A DNA stretch of 64,000 nucleotides from positions 67,410,854-67,474,853 of the forward strand of contig CM070580.1 in NCBI GenBank assembly GCA_036346355.1. Direction: 5' to 3'. A program made the position numbers and the translations under genes. The stretch comes from Rhipidocladum racemiflorum. Taxonomy: Eukaryota; Streptophyta; Magnoliopsida; Poales; Poaceae. Under the pieces are notes generated by a model that was given only the letters and a program-made list of their open reading frames with translations, was not told where the DNA came from and made no database searches. Position 1 is the first letter of the stretch. Every line of letters begins with the position of its first letter. Positions 32,767-45,998 of the stretch are shown in pieces.

Positions 32767-33164
32767 TATGAATGGTAAAAGTATACAAAGAGAAAAAAAT
32801 AATTAAAAATTATCTTGAAATTGTAGAATGATATGTATTTAAAATAAAATTTAAAAACCAAAATGGTATGTATTCAAGAACAAAAAAAATAGTATTATAA
32901 GTGGCTTACATGGATTGTACTGAAATCTATGCATTTGCTAACAACTAGGGCTGACTTCCCATCTCCCCAAGCTGACCAACAGTTTCTTTTGATTTTTTTT
33001 TTTAAGCAAACAGTTTCTTTTGATATCCCATGGCTAGTTTCGTTGATTAATCCCATATAAAACCATGAGCTAGCCAACTAGGTCTAAGAATGCACATTTC
33101 TTAAATGAGTTAAATCTCCGCGCATGTGTGCAATCTCTAATCTAGTGCAGAGTGCAGACCAAGG
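32767..33164. other. Intergenic, nothing recognised
   Basis: AT-rich, poly-A/T runs, no gene. Confidence 0.4.
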
Positions 33165-33959
33165 TTTTTGACGTTCGTGCAATCAAGGGGGCAAAATTCA
33201 AAGCAGTTGTCCCCATTTAAAGCCATCAGCTGCGAAGTGGCCTCGTTTGACCCTTTTGACCTAAAAAAAATTGATAAAGGATCAAGAATCAGCCTACATA
33301 AATACCCAGTTTAATTTTGAATGCGGGATGCCAGCCGATTTGATTCTGTAATCGGCAAGAGAATAATATATAATTCAATCAGCCGTTAAGCCGATCTAAT
33401 ATTTCAACAACGATCTAGTCCAGTCGGCCGTTTAATGCCAATTTAGACAAAAAGTAGCCGATAGATCTAATCAACCTGATTGAGTTGATTAGACAAAGAT
33501 AAAGGCCATTTTTTCCCAACAAAGGCGATGCGCAATAAAATCAGAGAAAAAGCGAATCTGGGTTTGCGTAAGTTGACGAAATCAATAATCGGCAATGTGC
33601 AACTTTATTGATCAAGAGAATATGAAAGATTACAAATCTAAAATTCTACTTCTGATTGACGAAAAGTAAAAATGAAAAGTAGATTGGTTGTTTTGGTGAT
33701 TGTGTGTTCCCAATGCCGCCTGTCGTCTTCTTTTATAGCATCTGATCCGATCGTGTTCTCCTTAGACTTCATAAAAATGTCTGTATCAGTCTCAATTCCC
33801 CCAAAATACATCTCTTTTAGTACTAAAAGTCGGTTATAATCCGATAAATCATTATCGGCTTATATCTTTCCAAAACCCGATACTATCCTTGATCAACTAA
33901 TCATACCAAACTAACAATATCTTACCAAATTGGCCATGAGCCAAATTCTGGTGTCAACA
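33165..33959 (-). repeat. 3' LTR of the Tat-type element (left edge approximate)
   Basis: On the element strand it starts TGTTGACACCAGAATTTGGC, a typical LTR start. It contains many GCCGAT/ATCGGC words and an AATAAAG polyadenylation-like signal near 33607. The other LTR is outside the window, so the left edge and TSD are unverified. Confidence 0.6.
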
Positions 33960-34165
33960 TATGCCCCCCAGTTTTTGGGAGATACTATTATCTTCCAAAA
34001 AAATCCCGTTCATCATCTTTCACCTTTATCTTCTTAATGCATCATTTTCATCAATAATTGCTCCCATTACTGTGCCGTAAAATTCTGACATGCGTATCTA
34101 TCCCCACGATCTGTTTGCATTCTACCAAAGAAATCTCCTGCCTTTTCATCTCTTTTTACCCCCTC

Positions 34166-34173
34166 TATAAATA
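34166..34173 (+). promoter_or_regulatory. TATA box of the antisense accessory ORF
   Basis: TATAAATA, 96 bp before the ATG at 34269, on the strand opposite to the retroelement's own transcript. It suggests that the accessory ORF had its own promoter close to the 3' LTR. Confidence 0.5.
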
Positions 34174-34268
34174 TGGGGCCATTCACCTGTCATTTTCATG
34201 CTCTCAAGCTCTCATCTTCCTCTCAATCAGCTTCAATTGCTCTTCTTCATCCCATCGGCTTCCCAGAA

Positions 34269-37238
34269 ATGGATTCAATTCAGGTACCCATCCCTGAACC
34301 TAATAGGGAGCACCAGTATTGCCTAGACCCGATAGATAGCTTAGAGCCAACGATCATTATAAACGAAGAAGTCCCTAGGCTCTCTTTGTATGCTCCAGAG
34401 TACAATATAGAAGAATGGAGCAAGAGTTTCTGATCTTGACCAACATCACTCAAAGGCTGTAGAGACTGGCATAGGAGATTAGTAGCAGCAAAAATGCCCT
34501 TATGGGAGCAAATTGGGATATCAGAATGTCTTCCCCTTTCTCTAGCTGACCCTCAAGCCAATAAGTCGCTGATAGCCACCTCCTATTACTTTTGGTCGGA
34601 CACTCTTAACGCCTTCCTGGTAAGGATAGGAGCCATCGGTTCGACTCTTCTGGACGTAGCCATGATATGCTGCTTGGGACCCGATGGAGCACAGATGTTG
34701 GCTTTCAACACAAAACCAGAGTACAAGCTGATTTCTACCAAAGGACAAGGATGGAGCCAATACATGAACGAGAATAAAGGAACAGGGCCAGTATCGAACA
34801 AGGAGCACGTAGCATTCCTCAATATGTTGTTGGACTGATACTTGTTTTGTGGAGCATCCTTGGGGCCGACACAGATTTATCAATCCTTGATAATGCAACT
34901 AGAAAAAGGCCGTCAGCTAGCCTTAGAAAATATGTTTCTTGGAGCCATATATATATCAAATGATGCACATCATCAGAAGTCGGCTTTTCACAGGTCAAGG
35001 TTAGTATTCAGTTAGCATTGTCAGCGGTCCTCTCTGGTTCGTGCAAACCTGGTTATACTATGCTTTTAGCTGACCATTCAATATTGATACTACAACAATC
35101 ACGTCCTTTCCCTGCAATGAAGTCCCAAAGGAACAAGACCCTCAGTTCAGAAGTAGCCGATCTTTTGGGCGAAAATACATTTTGTGCTGAAGTGAAGAAT
35201 ATACAAAGTTAAATCCCATCACAGTGAAGAGATTTATTACCTTCTTTTTTCTGTTGAACAAGAAAGATTTCTCACTTGGTGATTTCTTCTGCTACAAAGA
35301 AGCCGACAATTTATCTCATCCGTCATTTATCCACTTAGCGTCCAATAGCATTGATATGTCAGATGAAACCATTAAGCTGTTCAAATCATTTATCTCTCCA
35401 AGTATATTGTCAGTTGGCCTTCACACAAAGAATCAGATGTTCCATCCTTCATATGAATTCTATCATCCATCAGTGTATGCTTGTCAGCTTGGTTTCGGAT
35501 GAGTAATTCCAAGTCTCACTATCTCGATCGGCTCAACCCTAGAGAGCGAGTACGCAAAGCTGCAACTGCTGCCATAGTCCTTGGTATGGCCGACAACCTT
35601 CAACTCCGGAGCTTACCCTGTTTTTGCTTCATAGACGATGCTACTTGGACTTTACTACAAGGTGGTCAGAAATAGCAATGGCAATTTTCCCAGCAAAATT
35701 GACGCTTTCTGCCTTGATAGCCGGCTTCTGCCCAGGTTTGCTCGGCAACTCAGAGTCCCCCGATTCTCATGATAGTACTTCAAGCTACAGCAGTGATGCT
35801 AGTTCTTGTACACGTACTAACACGAGTATAGTTGATATTACAAGAGAGGTACTAACCGATGTAGATCTCTTCTACTAACAAACTCTTTTTCTAAATCAGA
35901 ATTAACCGATCCTTACTCCTTTTGCAGACAAAGGCATCTGGCAAAAGATCGGCTGAAGACCCTTCTAAAGTGTGCCAAACCAACAAAAAGCCGCACCTGT
36001 TGGCTAAAATAGCTTTGTCCGAGTACACTTCTAGCTCCTTGGGTATCTAGGCCTATCTCTTTCTGACTTGGAATGTCAACAGTCAAGTATGTTCATATTG
36101 TATCGGTCGAATTCATATTCCCCTTACTCCCATTATGTCATAATCACTCACAGCTGATTCTGTTTACAGAACCAAAACACAATCGCCTATACAGGAAAGT
36201 TATCAAAAGGGACACCAAGCTAGGCCCATTGGTCCAAGAAGAAATAGCTGAAAGTTCACCCCCACATTTTTGCTGCTGACTAGGTAACGAATTACTCTTT
36301 ACCTTTGAAATTCCTTTGTGAAATTAGCCAGCTAACAATTTTATAAATTCACAGCACATATCCTCTCCACCTCCATTTTCTTTGCCAACCCACATCGGCC
36401 TGCCAGATGACACAACAAGCGACCTTCCTCCTCCACCATCTCAACCGACGCCACCTGCACCGACTAATAAGGCCCCAACACCCTCCGCTGCTATGACTAA
36501 ATCGACTACCAAACTTAGCAGCCTTCTAGGTTTTGACTAGTCGGACATCGAAGAGGAGGATGACCACATTCCCATGGGCATTGACAAAATTATTAAGGAG
36601 GCGGAAGGAGCAACAGCTCAGGTTCTAGATACCCCAGGCACCAAGGAATCTTTGCAGAAGTTGTTAGCCTGCTCTATGGTCCCTCGACAGCTCTTGTGGA
36701 GAATTCTCAACCAATCAAGGAATTGATGGACCAAGTCAAAGTTGACCTGCCCCAAGAGACTTGTGTAGCCCACCTAGAAGTTTGCTCTTTATATGACAAG
36801 AAACAAGCCATCAATGAGGCCAAGACAAGAATCAAGATACGGTCATCCCAACTTGAAGACAAAAAGCATTTGAACCAGCTCGTAGCCGATGCAAAAATCA
36901 AGAAGGCACAATATGATGAAGTCATCCATGAGGTGAAGGGCACAAAGAAGAACTTGATTGAGCTTTAAGCAGCCAAGAAATCTCTAAAGGAATGGATGGT
37001 CAAAGTAACGGCTCAGATGACCAATTTTAAAGAGCTCCTCCAGAAGCATCTCTCATAGGCAAAGACAAAGAAATCTACGCATGCCAAAGTAATGAACGCG
37101 GCCAAGGCCAAATCGGCCAAGGTCGTCCAGATTCTAGGCACCTCCAAGGAGGATGAGAAGATCATCTATGAGGTTGAACAAATCATTGCCAATGTTGTTG
37201 CTGCGCTTCTAGGACTGGGAGTTGACCTTAAACTATAA
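34269..37238 (+). pseudogene. Antisense plant-mobile-domain (PMD) ORF of the Tat-type element
   Basis: Starts MDSIQVPIPEPNRE. The next segment (34494-34838) carries the PMD signature: WEQIGISECLPLSL, YFWSDTLNAFL, IGSTLLDVAMICCLGPDG. PMD proteins (aminotransferase-like domain) are known both as host genes and as accessory ORFs carried by retroelements; their role in the element is unknown. A Ser/Pro-rich linker (36360-36540) precedes a Lys/Glu-rich C-terminal helix (36696-37238) that looks like a coiled coil. Five or more stops and frameshifts break it, and likely intron remnants (for example around 35880-35930) separate blocks. It runs opposite to the element's own genes. Confidence 0.65.
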
Positions 37239-37363
37239 TTTTTAAATTGTTCCATCAGTTGCCTAAGCTCCATCCAAAACAATGGTTGAATGTCTTTTGA
37301 ACAAGTTCTTGTAATTTTAAATCGCCTGTCTAACCGATTTTAATTTCTTTCCTAATCTAGTTT

Positions 37364-38059
37364 TATAACACCCCGGCACCAACTGTGCCCCGAGTGTCAC
37401 CAAAACTGATATTAAAAACTAAACAAAGAAGATCAACAGGACAAAGATGTCCTCAAACATGTTACAACGTAAATCACTCTAATAATACTCCGAAATCCAC
37501 TAAAAATTTCGGCAGCACATTCCCTAAATAGTGGACATCCATTCAACAGACAAACGAGATAACAATAATAATATCAACCACAAAACTACACAAGCAAGAA
37601 TGCTAATATCAACAATTATCAACTAATAAACTTAACTACACGACGAGGCTTATAATAAACAAAACTACAACACAATATCACAATGATTCCCCACTAGTTA
37701 TCATCGTGAAACATTAATCCAACTAATCCTTTATCATGTCATGGAAGTGAGTGAAGGTGAAGCTAAGTCCCAACCCAGCAAGACATCCTCGGAGTACCTA
37801 AAAACATTAAACAAAACAAGTGTGAGTCCAAGACTCAACAAAGTGCATCAGATAATCAAATCATAACCAATTAATGCATTTAAATCAACAACATGATCAT
37901 ATCTCTTAAACAAATTAGCGAGTACATAGACCAATAGTAACAACACTATTTACCTCCTTTACCTCATTGCTTATTTCACAAACATACCTCATTAAGCATC
38001 TTGGGAGGAGTCCATGACTCTTTCCCGCATCCACACAACACCATTAACACAATAATTAT
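37364..38059 (-). repeat. Left piece of the ~2.36 kb solo LTR
   Basis: Carries the LTR 3' terminal part (element strand end CCGGGGTGTTATA). No gene. The copia LTR starts at 38060. Confidence 0.7.
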
Positions 38060-40034
38060 TGAAAGATCGGAATGGCGATCAAAGGGGGGTGAATGATCCC
38101 AAAATAAAACTTCCCCACCTACTGGACAAATAGCATCCAACTAAAACCTCTTTTGCAAGGAATAAAGAACCCAGAGCAAAAAATCTCTCCTAGAGCAAAA
38201 GAGCAAATATGTGATCTAGGCTTGCTCGTGGGATTTTGAAGATCAAGATGAACTTGGATACCTTCCCACAAGTCACGGCAAGCTAGAGGTCACAAAGAAA
38301 CCCATCAAAATACGATCAAACAAGAATTCATCAATGGAAACATAAGAGATCGGTTTCTCGCAAAACTCGGAACAAGGATTGCCTAGAGGATTGGGATATG
38401 ATCTAAGTGAAGACTCATCCAATCAATCTCTCATCCTTGGCACTAAGGACCAGAAGCAAGTAGAAGGAGGGGAGGCAGATCCAACTTGCGGAATTTAAAT
38501 TGCGAGAATGTAAAGACTGGATTTAAATTGCGTAATGTAAAGACTAAATTTAAATTGCGTAATGTAAAGACATAATGTAAATGCAGAATTTAAATTCAGA
38601 GTGGAGAGAATGTTTTTGTATTTCTTTTCTTTGGAAGTTTTTACAAAGCCTCACTTCATGTGGGCAAAGCTCAAAGGAGCACCAAAAACTTCAGAGAAGA
38701 AGGGCACCCCTTCCCCTCTATTTATAGTGTTCTACGATCAATTCCCACCCTTGGATGTCTTGCTTCAACCCTAAGCTAACTTCCAAGAGTCAAGATTTGA
38801 TCCCACACTTTCTCTCACATGGGTTGCACTGCTTCACTTTTACACATGCTTTCTCAAAGCATCTTTAAGTGATCAGTCCAACAACCCTCTCACAGAAGCT
38901 AACTTGACCACTACTTTAGCTCTAAAGACCAACAACTCCTTGGTCTACTAGACCTAAAAAGCCTCAAGCTTAGCAGACACTTTGTCTTCTTGCCTCCTTG
39001 GACTGCACTGACTCCATCTCCGGCCATCTTCCGGCGACCTTCGGCCATCTTGAACCTCCAGCAACGCTTGCCTAGTTCCGACCTCCCTTCGCCTCACCAT
39101 GACCACCAAATAGAGCCTTGCATCCATCATATACAAGGAAAACACATCACATAGTATTGCTTAAGAATAATATTAAATTTTCGTCAAAGCTCAACAGAGC
39201 ACAAAGCATCTACAGCGGACCATCATTTTTGGTCCTTTGCGAATGCACTTATCTTACCGATTTTTTATGATTTTTTCTGTTTCTCAAATGAAAACTTGTC
39301 AAGATGAAAAAGATGCGTCTCAAAATTATCTACAACTTTCATGTAGACTAAATAATTTTTTGAGTACGGAAAGACCTCCAAAATCTCGAATTACAGAATG
39401 GTCTGGCGCGAACCATTTTTGGTCCGCAGCAAATGCCCTTGCCTTCCCGATTTTCTGTGAATTTTTATGTTGCTCAAATGAAAAACTTGTCAACATGAAA
39501 ATGATGCGCCTTGAAATTCTTTACAACTTTCATGCAGACCAAATAATTTTTCAAGCACAGGAAGACCTCCAAAATCGCGAATTACAGAACGGTCTGGCGA
39601 ATGCGATTTTCACAAAGATTGGTCCGGTGCAAACTTGATTTTCTCTATTTGTAAAACCACTTGGTCCGGCGTAAACATGATTTTTCACCCTTTGGTCCGG
39701 CGCAAACGTGAAACTCCCTATTTGCAAACCTTTTTGGTCCGGCTCAAACGTGAAACTCTCTGTTTCTTGACCCGATGCAAAAGAGATGGTCTGGCACAAG
39801 TGTAAAGTCATTCCTAACTTGGTCCGGCGCAAACACAGGTCATTCCTAAACTTGGTCCGGCGCAAAAGGAAAACTCTCTGTTACTTGGTTTCTTGGTCCA
39901 GTGCAAAACAAAATGCTTTCAATTTGAAATCCATTTCAAATCCAAATCAAATCAAACTCAAACCTGAGCAACCCAAGCTCAAAACAAGTCAAATACTCAT
40001 CACAAACAAGGATGGACCACCACATGGTCCTTCA
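38060..40034 (-). repeat. 3' LTR of the copia element (1975 bp)
   Basis: Plus-strand ends TGAAAGATCGG...GGTCCTTCA, with the element's polypurine tract complement (ATCTCCCCCAT) immediately at 40035. It matches 55196-56452. It contains a ~190 bp tandem duplication (39229-39417 with 39419-39603) and the GGTCCGGCGCAAA minisatellite. Confidence 0.88.
39611..39905. repeat. GGTCCGGCGCAAA minisatellite in copia LTR
   Basis: About nine copies of (T)TGGTCCGGCGCAAAC spaced 25-45 bp apart with short variable inserts such as GTGAAACTC. The same array lies in the other LTR at about 56185-56440. Confidence 0.8.
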
Positions 40035-41850
40035 ATCTCCCCCATGATGAGTATATTGACAAATCACACAAAAAGGCATAATTTGAGTTTGAAATTAAAG
40101 AAAGAAAGCAATTTGACTGCCAAAAATCATACTTGGTCCATTAGAAATGGAAAGCAAGTTCATGACCAAGTAGATGAAAAATTTTGAGAGCTCAACACAA
40201 GATGGAACAGTTTTTCGACAAAAGCTCTAAAAACCAAGAAATCTCTGAACAAGCTCAAAATTGCTCATGATCCAAATGCAAGGATAATTGTTCAACATGA
40301 TCATGAGAAAGCATTTTTTAATTTTCCTCCCTCTAAGATGCCTTTTCTACGTTTTCTCCCCCTTTTGGCAATATAGACATCAAGAGAGCAATTTTCGAAT
40401 GAAATGCAACCTAGAAGAGCTTTGAGGATTATGCAAGTGACAACTTAGACAAAGTATGACACCAAGCTACTCAAGTTCAGATTATGTCATCATAAGTCAT
40501 ATCTAATGGTATCTTTCAATTTTTGCTGACTAGCTCAAAAGAAGTTATATTACTTTTGCATGATTTCAACAATAGCAACACTTAGCATAACTTCAAGACT
40601 AGAAGCAAAGCCATTCAAACAAGCAAATGGATATACTAGAGTTCAACCTAGTCAACACTTTGGGAAGTTACAAGTCCATAAGAGAAGCCTCATGCTCAAT
40701 TATCTTTTAAATGCATATTTTAACGCGCACAAGGTGGTCTTAGAGAGTTAGGCTTAGTGAAGCACATCCTCGACTAGGAGCCATCGACAAAAGCCTCCTA
40801 AGCTTTACTCTCTTCATTTAGTTTTTTTTAATGTATTGACTCAAGCCTTTTTCAACCATCTCAAGCAAGAAGCTTAAAAGAGTGGTTTTGGTCATACACA
40901 ATTCATTCCAAGTTCATCCCAAGTGCAATGAGAAGCAGTCTCGTGAATGAAGAGTGTTGAGTTCAATTTTAGCACAAAAGAGTCAATTTGTATTTTCAGC
41001 ACTTAGATTCACGAGCATTGTTGAGGATTCTAGAATGAAACAATGTGGCTTACCCAAGTTGCTCTAGGGACTCTAGTAGAAACCCACTATTTCAATAAAC
41101 TTGGCATAAGCATCTCGTGAAGAAATATAGCAAGTAAAAGCCAAGTTTCATCAAGTTTTCAAGAAAGCTTAATTTAAATGTTGGCTAGTTTCACATGATA
41201 TACCAAATTGGATATAACCTAGATTAGCAAATATCTTCAGAAAAGTAGCTAGGTGCAACACATCTCAATTTTATCAATTGCATAATAGACAAAGCTCGTA
41301 AATGAAAAACAAGTCTATATGCAATGCAAGAAAGTCAGTTTCAAGAAATCCCTCTCAACATGTGAGACAATTTTAAGCACAAATCTTATTCAAGTTGAGT
41401 TATTAGCAATTTTGAATCTAAGAAATAAAAAGAACTCAACTGAAACCAGAAAGACAGAAAAGAGAAGAAGGAATCAAGAAACTGACAAATGGGTAATCTA
41501 TGAGCATAGATAAGATGAAGAGAAACACTAACACTCACACTCGCTCTCACCTTCCCCATATGACTTATATAGGAAAGCTACATCTCCAACTCCAACCCAG
41601 GAGCAAACACAGACCCTGTCTACCTAGGGGGCCCAACACCTGCTAGACCTAAAAGACTGTGAGTGAGCTCAACCGAGGAGAAGAGAAGAATAGCACCCTA
41701 AAGCATAAAGTAAGAGGTCCATGCCGAGGCATGCCAGAAGTCTAGGTGAAGTGAACTCAACAAAATGAAAGCCAACCCATATATACCCAGAAAGAAGAAG
41801 GAAATGCTGAATATACAAATAAACATATAATACAAACCAGCTCCCCCTCA
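40035..41850 (-). other. Non-coding 3' interior of the copia element
   Basis: Lies between pol and the polypurine tract. In SIRE-type elements an envelope-like ORF can occupy this position; here no frame over 65 codons shows any domain, so I see no such gene. Confidence 0.5.
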
Positions 41851-41854
41851 ATAT

Positions 41855-44800
41855 ATGACATATGGGCTCATAATCCCAAGCTCTCCTTTTAGGGCAACAA
41901 ACCTGGAGCTATCCAAAGGTTTGGTGAAAATGTCAGCCAACTGGTGGTCACTCTCCACAAACTGGAGCACTATGTCACCCTTCTCCACAAGATCTCTAAG
42001 GAGATACTACCTGATATCAATGTGCTTGGTCCGAGAATGCTGCACTAGGTTCTTAGCTATGTGAATGGCAGAGGTGTTATCACAGAAAAGTGGAACACAC
42101 TCTGCGGCTAACCCATAGTCCCGCAAGGTCGATCTCATCCAGAGCATCTGGCTACAGCAACTGGCTGTAGCAACATACTCGGCCTCTGCGGTGGACTGAG
42201 CAACTCCGGACTGCTTCCTAGAGGACCAAGAAACAAGAGAAGTGCTAATGAATTGGCAGGTGCCAGAAGTGCTCTTCCTATCTATCCTACAGCCAGCAAA
42301 GTCTGCATCTGAAAAGGCTCTAAGAGATAGACAGGAGGAGGAAGAGTACCAGATACCATAGTCAATGGTAGCTCGAAGGTAGCTGAAGATGCATTTCACC
42401 GCCTAGCGATGAGAAACGCGTGGAGAAGCCTGAAATCGAGCACAAAGACACACAGAAAAATGTATGTCAGGCCTCGAGGCAGTGAGATACAAGAGGGAGC
42501 CGATCATGCTCCGGAACTCCTTTTGATCAATTGGCTCACCATCCTCGTCAAGCTTGAGGACTGCAGTGGTGGCCATTGGAGTCATCACTGGCTTTCCGTC
42601 AGACATGTCAAAGCGTTTCAAGAGGTCTCTAGTGTACTTGCCTTGATGCAAAAATGTATCCTCTCGAGTCTGCTTAATCTGGAAGCCAAGAAAGTAGCTC
42701 AACTCGCCATCATGCTCATCTCGAACTCAGTACTCATCACATCTGAAAACTGAGTAATGAGCGAATGCGAGGAACCACCGAAGATAATGTCATCGACATA
42801 GATTTGGACTAGGAGAAAGTCCGAGTCTGAATGTCTGACGAACAAGGTCTTGTCCACTTGACCCATATGAAAACCATGACTCAAGAGGTAGGACTTAAGC
42901 CTCTCATACCAAGCTCGTGGAGCTTGCTTAAGTCCATACAAAGCCTTGGAAAGCTTGAATACATGGTTAGGGTACTTGGAGTTCTCAAATCCTGGAGGCT
43001 GTCTAACATACACCTCTTCCTCGATGAAACCATTGAGGAATGCACTCTTGACATCCATTTGATAAAGCTTGAAGCCTTTGGATGCCGCGAATGCGAGCAG
43101 GATCCTAATGGCCTCTAGTCTAGCTACAGGGGCAAAGGTCTCCTCGAAGTCGAGACCCTCAACCTGAGAAAAACCCTGAGCGACTAGTCTAGACTTGTTT
43201 CGAATGACAACCCCATCCTTACTCTGCTTGTTTTTGAACACCCATTTGGTCCCAATGATGTTGTGACCAGAGGGGGGCTCAACAAGCTTCCAGACTTTGT
43301 TTCTCTTGAAATTTTCAAGTTCCTCATGCATAGCATTAATCCACGATTCATTGGATAATGCATGAGAAACATCCTTCGGCTCAAAAGAGGCAACAAAGGT
43401 AGAGTGAAGGCAGAAAGAAGACAGACCCGATTTTGAGCGTGTGACACGCTCGGACAAATCACCGATCATCTGATCAGGTGGATGACGCCTTTATATATAT
43501 CGGGGTGGTCCAGAAGCAGATGTGGCCTCTACTCCTCGCATGGGAGAAGTAGGAACAGAGCCACTAGCTGCAGAGGAGTCTAAGGGTAAGGGCTGATCTC
43601 CCTGAGGTGCAGAAATGGAAGTGGGAGGCACCTCGGGAGCAGGAATGATGACTGGATCAGGCAAGGCGCCTTCATCTCCGTCATCATCATCCTCAAGGAA
43701 AATAGGCTGGGAAAGAGGAGAAGAGCATGAAATGTCAGGTCTACCACCAGGGCTAACCTCATCAAAAGTCACCTCACAGGTCTCTATGATCCTACCCAAG
43801 TCGATAGCCCAAATCCTATAGCTACGAGCAGAAGTCGAGTAACCTAGAAAGATCCCGTCAGCAGAGCGTGACTCGAACTTATCTAGGTTCCCAGACTTCA
43901 AGAAGAAGCACTTGCAACCAAAACACAAAAATGAGATACACTAGGCTTTCGCCCATATCTCAACTCATAAGAAGTGTGGTGCAAATGTGCCCTAAGAAAG
44001 ACTCTGTTGGCAACATGGCATGCCGTAGCTACAGCCTCAGCCCAAAACTTCCTAGGAGTATTGTACTCATCTAGAATCGTCCTGGCCATCTCAACCAGGG
44101 TCCTGTTCTTCCTCTCCACTACGCTATTTTGCCGAGGGACGTATGGAGAAGAGAACTGATGCTCTATGCCTAACTCCTCACAGAAGCTACTAAAGTAGGA
44201 GTTCTTGAACTCTGTGCCATTGTCACTACGGATCGCTCGTAAAGCACCTGGGAGCTCAAGAGACAACCTATGAACCAAACCCCTAAAATGAGAAAATGAC
44301 TCATCCTTCGAGGCCATGAAGAAGACCCAAGAATACCTCGAAAAGTCATTGACAATAACAAGAATGTACCACTTCCCTCCCGCTGACTGCACTCTAGCTG
44401 GACCAACTGTGTCCATATGCAAAAGCTGTCCTGGTGCATCAGTCATCACTCGGGTGACTGGGGGATGAGAAGTAGCAACCATCTTGCCATGTCGGCAAGG
44501 AGGGCATACTATATCTTTGACCATCTTGAGTTTGGGCAAACCACGAATGAGATCATGGCCGCTAACTCGGGTCAAATGATCAAAGCCAATGTGACCAATC
44601 CTCCTATACCAAAAGGAGAGATCATGGGACTGAAGCAATAAGACAATGGAGAGAGTCTCGAGAAGAAGAAGAAAAATCAGCACGAAAGACTCTCCCAAAA
44701 CGAGAAATCCCACAAATCAACTCCCCATGAGAATCGAGGATTCTACAGCCACTAAACTTGAACTTACCTCGATATGGTCATTGATAAGCTGAGTAACAGA

Positions 44801-45036
44801 AAGCAAATTAAAATGCAGCTTACTCACTAAGGCAACATCCTTCAGAACAAATTGATTGTTAATACAGACGGTACCTTTAGCGATGACTCTACCTGAAGAA
44901 GCATCCCCAAAAGTGATCACCTCATCACCGGGAGCTCGGACTAGGGAAGAAAACCAACGGGAGTCTCCGGTCATATGACGTGAACAGCTGGAGTCTACAA
45001 TCTAAACCTCCCCCTTCCCTGTCCCACGAACCTGAA
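41855..45036 (-). pseudogene. pol: Copia pol relic: protease, integrase, RT, RNase H
   Basis: Read right to left. The protease site near 45000 reads VDSSCSRHMTGD, where the usual DSG is DSS. The GAG-preintegrase is around 44650 (LSFWYRRIGHIGFDHL). The integrase core (44713-43898) has VNDFSRYSWVFF, RSDNGTEF and VERKNRT, the D,D,E residues. RT (43469-42699) has LVAQGFSQVEGLDFEETFAPV, YQMDVKSAFLNG, KALYGLKQAPRAWYE and the catalytic YVDDIIFG. RNase H (42399-42007) has SWSSRKQSGVAQSTAEAEY and CDNTSAIHIAKN. The C-terminal end near 41857 reads DIFTKPL then a stop. Breaks occur between RT and RNase H and around 43480, 43900 and 44715. It would integrate and copy the element if intact; it is broken. 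Confidence 0.9.
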
Positions 45037-45998
45037 TCAATGAGCGCGAAAGGCAGATGTCTCAGTACTAGGATAGATCAAGGCTGATCTAGGAACCCAA
45101 TACTGAGTCACCTGAGCAGAAGTAGAAGCGGTCAAAGGAGCAGTAGAATGCAATCTAGCGCATCTCCTCGACTCAACTCTCACGAACCCAGAGACAGCTC
45201 TAGTAGAACATCTGGGAGCAGGTGCCAGGTTGGTCTGCCGGCGTGCAAAGGCCAGACCATCCACAACGCGCTGCTCAGACCTCCTGCTGAAGGAAGAAAG
45301 CTCACGCCGCTGATATCCACCTTGATGGGGAAAACGAGGAATATCATAAGGACGGCGGAAAGAATGACTCGGAACAGCTCTGGGGCGAAAACCAGAAGAA
45401 GAAGCCTGAAAACCAAGCCCCATACGCTGTCCAAAAACAGGCAACTGTGAAACCTGCCTAGAAGCCGTGTGTGCCTTAGAAGCACTCAGAGTCTGGGGAT
45501 GACCCTGAATACCCTTAAGGGCACTAACAGGCTCTCGCCGAGTGATCTTGGCGCATCTAAAATAGAAGTCAACCAGGTGTCCATCCTTCTGACAGAAGGT
45601 GCATGTATACTTCTCCTTGGAAGCCGAAGTAGCAGGAGAAGCATCCTTCTCGTTAGAGATCCTGTGGACCAGACCTGCTGACCTAAACACAGTGGTGCTC
45701 GTCTGAGGAGCAACCACAATCTCTCCACTCTTTGAGGCGCGCACAACAGTAGGTGGATGCGCCCGTGCGTGCTCCAAGGTATCAAATCCAAGACCTTGAT
45801 TGAATCGACTAATTTTGGATTGGTCTAAGATGAGATTGAGCTTCTTCTTGCCTCCAACAAATTTCTCGAGGGTGCTCATAAGGTACTGGCACTCTCGAAA
45901 AAGTGAGGCACAAGACGAACAGGGGGAAGGAGTAGAAGAAGAAGAGCCAGATGGAGAAGAGCGAATAGCATGAGCAAATCTCTCTCTGTAAACAGAAG
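45037..45998 (-). pseudogene. gag: Copia gag relic, third segment
   Basis: Continues gag after the solo LTR insertion at 45999. It is Ser-rich with a second Cys/His motif, CTFCQKDGHLVDFYFRC (about 45600), and an Arg/Phe-rich stretch (about 45400-45250) before the protease region. The AGAAG duplication at 45994-45998 matches 47582-47586. Confidence 0.75.

Noticed and set aside
40035..41850. Envelope-like gene of a SIRE-type copia element
   Set aside because: No frame longer than ~65 codons and no membrane-spanning or coiled-coil protein could be read in this interval.
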